64,000 nucleotides of DNA from Parabacteroides merdae ATCC 43184 (GTDB lineage Bacteria; Bacteroidota; Bacteroidia; Bacteroidales; Tannerellaceae), in NCBI RefSeq assembly GCF_025151215.1, contig NZ_CP102286.1, positions 3,224,001-3,288,000 of the forward strand, written 5' to 3'. Position numbers and translations under genes: made by a program. The notes beneath the pieces were generated by a model, which did not search any database, was not told where the DNA came from, and saw only the letters and a list, made by a program, of their open reading frames with translations. Position 1 is the stretch's first letter. Each line of letters opens with the position of its first letter. Below, in pieces: positions 63,101 through 64,000 of the stretch.

Positions 63101-63675
63101 TGGTTCTTCACAACAATGTCCTGAGGGATGTATCCGATAAAGGAAATCTGCAAAGTCGCGTTAGCCGGAACTTCGATGGAAAAGTTTCCATCCATGTCGG
63201 TAGTAGTACCGTTAGTCGTACCTTTCTGGATAACGTTTGCACCGGCGACAGGGCCAAATGCATCGCTTACAGTACCGGTCACCTTACGATTCTGCTGCGT
63301 GGTGGCGGTAGAAGCCGGAGCTGCCTCGGAAGTCAGGACAATGTGACGATCCTTGATAGTGTATTTCAAACCTGTTTTAGCTGCAATAGCATCCAACACA
63401 GTCTGAATATTAGCATTCTTTTCATTGATAGAGATCTTTTCGTTCTTGTTGATCTCTTCCAGATTATAGAAAAACAGGAACTCGGACTGCTTTTCGATCT
63501 GTTTCAACACTTTTTCTAAAGTTTCATTCTTAGCTGAAACATTTAGAGTAGCAGTTTGCGCATAGGTGGAAGCAACCACGCTTGACAGACAAACAGCCAA
63601 CATTAACACGGTTAATTTCATGATTTTTATAGTTCTTTTCAGGTTAAGAGAAACAACTATACGTTGATTATTCAT
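60196..63675 (-). CDS. SusC-like TonB-dependent transporter with STN domain (PUL E)
   Basis: This is a 1159-residue outer-membrane protein. The ATG at 63675 (MNNQRIVVSLNLKRTIKI) is preferred to a GTG 36 bp upstream. About 18 basic residues precede the signal peptide MKLTVLMLAVCLSSVVAS. Domains are STN (about 42-112, KNETLEKVLKQIEKQSEFL), regulatory-like beta domain (about 130-207), TonB region EEVIVVGYGTMKKKDMTGA, plug with IIDGFPVNS and IYGARAGNGVIIVTTKRG, and a barrel ending FGLDITF. It is the largest SusC here. A predicted antisense RNA starts opposite the start codon. Confidence 0.94.
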   Translation of the reverse strand: MNNQRIVVSLNLKRTIKIMKLTVLMLAVCLSSVVASTYAQTATLNVSAKNETLEKVLKQIEKQSEFLFFYNLEEINKNEKISINEKNANIQTVLDAIAAKTGLKYTIKDRHIVLTSEAAPASTATTQQNRKVTGTVSDAFGPVAGANVIQKGTTNGTTTDMDGNFSIEVPANATLQISFIGYIPQDIVVKNQNVINVLLKEDTQALEEVIVVGYGTMKKKDMTGAVASVKMDDTPVATVSTVSHALAGKAAGLQVSTISAQPGGQSTFRIRGAASSDKAGNDPLIIIDGFPVNSPGSLDSGNQYSGGNKDNILASINPNDIESIEVLKDASSTAIYGARAGNGVIIVTTKRGKSGAAKVQYSGSASVQQIAKSYEMLDASGFMRATNDYTREQWMRTNGVGIYGGKEATDPSLPALTLPYTDAQIANPANNTNWFDEISRLGFQTSHNLSITGGNDNTKYLVSGNYFNQDGVIKNNGMTRYSLRANLDQKLSKYVKMGINLTATRNEYDNVPLGSGQNENAGILVSAAQFNPALPIRDENGNYSMNSDASFLPNPVSLLDITDKTTQERLLANAFFEVRPIDGLLLKANFGIDRNYQKLKQYLPTTTLYGQRENGAASIAQGDNSDYLMELTANYTKQVGDHNFNALVGHSYQLFTYEMFSGKSNDFITDGFLYNNLGAGNAKRPTVGSSATKSRMASFFGRLNYTFKDRYLLTATLRADGSSNFASGERWGFFPSVAAGWRFTEEEFLAPLRNVLSNGKLRLSYGETGNSNVGDKAYSYYKVGNNNIFGNSMINGVYLSQLGNNVLTWETAREWNVGLDLGFLDGRVNVTAEYYHKVVSDLLNEQTLLSYNEVNKIIANVGKTQSQGFELTINTTNIRNKDFEWTSDLTFSLYRDKWKERDPKWKPNAYDEYNGWMRYYSGYLSDGLVQVGETIDHMPGALPGQVKIKDIDGYVYESDGSIKVDKHGIPMKTGKPDGKLDDADKVIYGSADPGYLFGFNNTLRWKNFDLNVYFYGQFDKLSAGSYKKQWLSNNVNDLRRGYNQPTSISDLWSSSNPNGTLPGYFQTESAYGVGDYYYEKTWFIRCRNITLGYNIPIKTSKHILSNVRVYFDVNNPFTITPYTGLDPETDISSSESAPSQLQWAYPNVRTYSFGLDITF

Positions 63676-63688
63676 ACTTTTGAATGTT

Positions 63689-63777
63689 TTTAAGATTAAA
63701 CATGATCCCACGGCAATGGGAGTTTAATTGTTCACACTTTCAGAAGAGAAGATCCGGCAAGATTTTCTCTTCTTTTT
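63689..63777 (+). ncRNA. Predicted antisense small RNA opposite the susC leader (PUL E)
   Basis: TACTTTTG at 63675-63682 on the plus strand is a minus-7 match sharing its T with the susC start codon. The predicted ~89-nt RNA has a first stem-loop TCCCA/TGGGA (63706-63721). It ends with a 13-bp stem with one G-U pair (63742-63754 with 63761-63773), followed by TTTTT to 63777. Both loops have the sequence CGGCAA. This is the strongest of the four candidates structurally. Confidence 0.5.
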
Positions 63778-63833
63778 GGTTTAAGACTAACTGGTGTTCA
63801 TATTTCCTACTAAGATTAGCAATTTGTTTTTAT

Positions 63834-64000
63834 TTAGATTTCTGATATTGTCACGTGATGATCGTCGATCTTATACCGGACCGGGATTGACAGATGGATA
63901 ATCTCCATGATATCCTTGATACTCTGCCCCCGATAGAAAGTCCCGGTAAATGTCCGGCGCTTCAGTGCTTCCGACTTAACAGTGAACTGCACGCCGTAAA
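63834..64000 (-). CDS. FecR-family anti-sigma factor, C-terminal part only (PUL E)
   Basis: The frame enters at the right window edge and ends at TAA 63834-63836. The 54 or so visible residues include VKSEALKRRTFTG, TFYRGQSIKDIMEIIHL and SIPVRYKIDDHHVTISEI. This is the STN-like C-terminal domain of PUL-type FecR proteins, as in the four complete copies here. The N-terminal part and the expected sigma gene are beyond the window. The gap to susC (158 bp) is like those of PULs A, B and D and holds the predicted antisense RNA. Confidence 0.85.
   Translation of the reverse strand, partial: YGVQFTVKSEALKRRTFTGTFYRGQSIKDIMEIIHLSIPVRYKIDDHHVTISEI

Overview
The window is from a gut-type Bacteroidales chromosome, most likely Parabacteroides. 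The genus is an inference from gene content. The visible support is five SusC/SusD outer-membrane uptake pairs, each tied to an ECF sigma factor and a FecR-type anti-sigma factor, a SprE/PorW-like lipoprotein of the type IX secretion family, relaxed lipoboxes, and Bacteroides-type TAnnTTTG minus-7 promoter boxes. Almost everything reads on the minus strand.

Layout. 1-6261 is a housekeeping block: a SprE/PorW-like TPR lipoprotein (cut by the left edge), a metal ABC permease, a small cysteine-bearing membrane protein and aroA. It also holds an array of 22-bp hairpin units and a 33-bp inverted repeat. PUL A (6361-15881) has sigma, FecR, SusC, SusD, an unassigned probable glycosidase and a GH105-type hydrolase. 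A gene-free 1.07-kb stretch (15882-16954) carries two diverged inverted copies of a ~110-130-bp element around a strong hairpin. PUL B (16955-25177) has sigma, FecR, SusC, SusD and only one enzyme, a Gfo/Idh/MocA oxidoreductase. A plus-strand pair follows: a Fur-family regulator and a zinc-type P1B ATPase, each behind a similar palindromic operator. PUL C (27896-37632) has a metallophosphoesterase with a broken signal-peptide region, sigma, FecR, SusC, SusD and two tandem GH43-like paralogues. A plus-strand phosphodiesterase-like gene (37769-38554) comes next. PUL D (38680-51940) has sigma, a six-hairpin glycosidase lodged between sigma and FecR, FecR, SusC, SusD, a second six-hairpin protein and a GH2 enzyme. 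PUL E (52075-64000) has FecR (cut by the right edge), SusC, SusD, GH16, a DUF4832-type protein, GH89 and GH31.

How the parts work together. Each SusC has an N-terminal STN signalling domain, which by family knowledge contacts its FecR and releases the sigma factor when a glycan is bound. SusD captures the glycan at the surface, SusC imports it, and the lipoprotein and periplasmic enzymes degrade it. ECF/FecR control is commonly linked to host glycans, and the GH16/GH89/GH31 set of PUL E fits that, but no substrate can be proved from sequence.

The most notable signal is regulatory. In four of the five FecR-SusC gaps the plus strand shows the same arrangement: a TAnnTTTG box whose first T is the last base of the SusC start codon complement, followed within about 70-120 bp by a stem-loop and a T-run. 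This predicts short antisense RNAs against the susC leader, resembling the DonS-type RNAs known from Bacteroides fragilis. PUL C lacks it. Several terminators lie inside the operons, between sigma and fecR in PUL A and after susD in PULs D and E.
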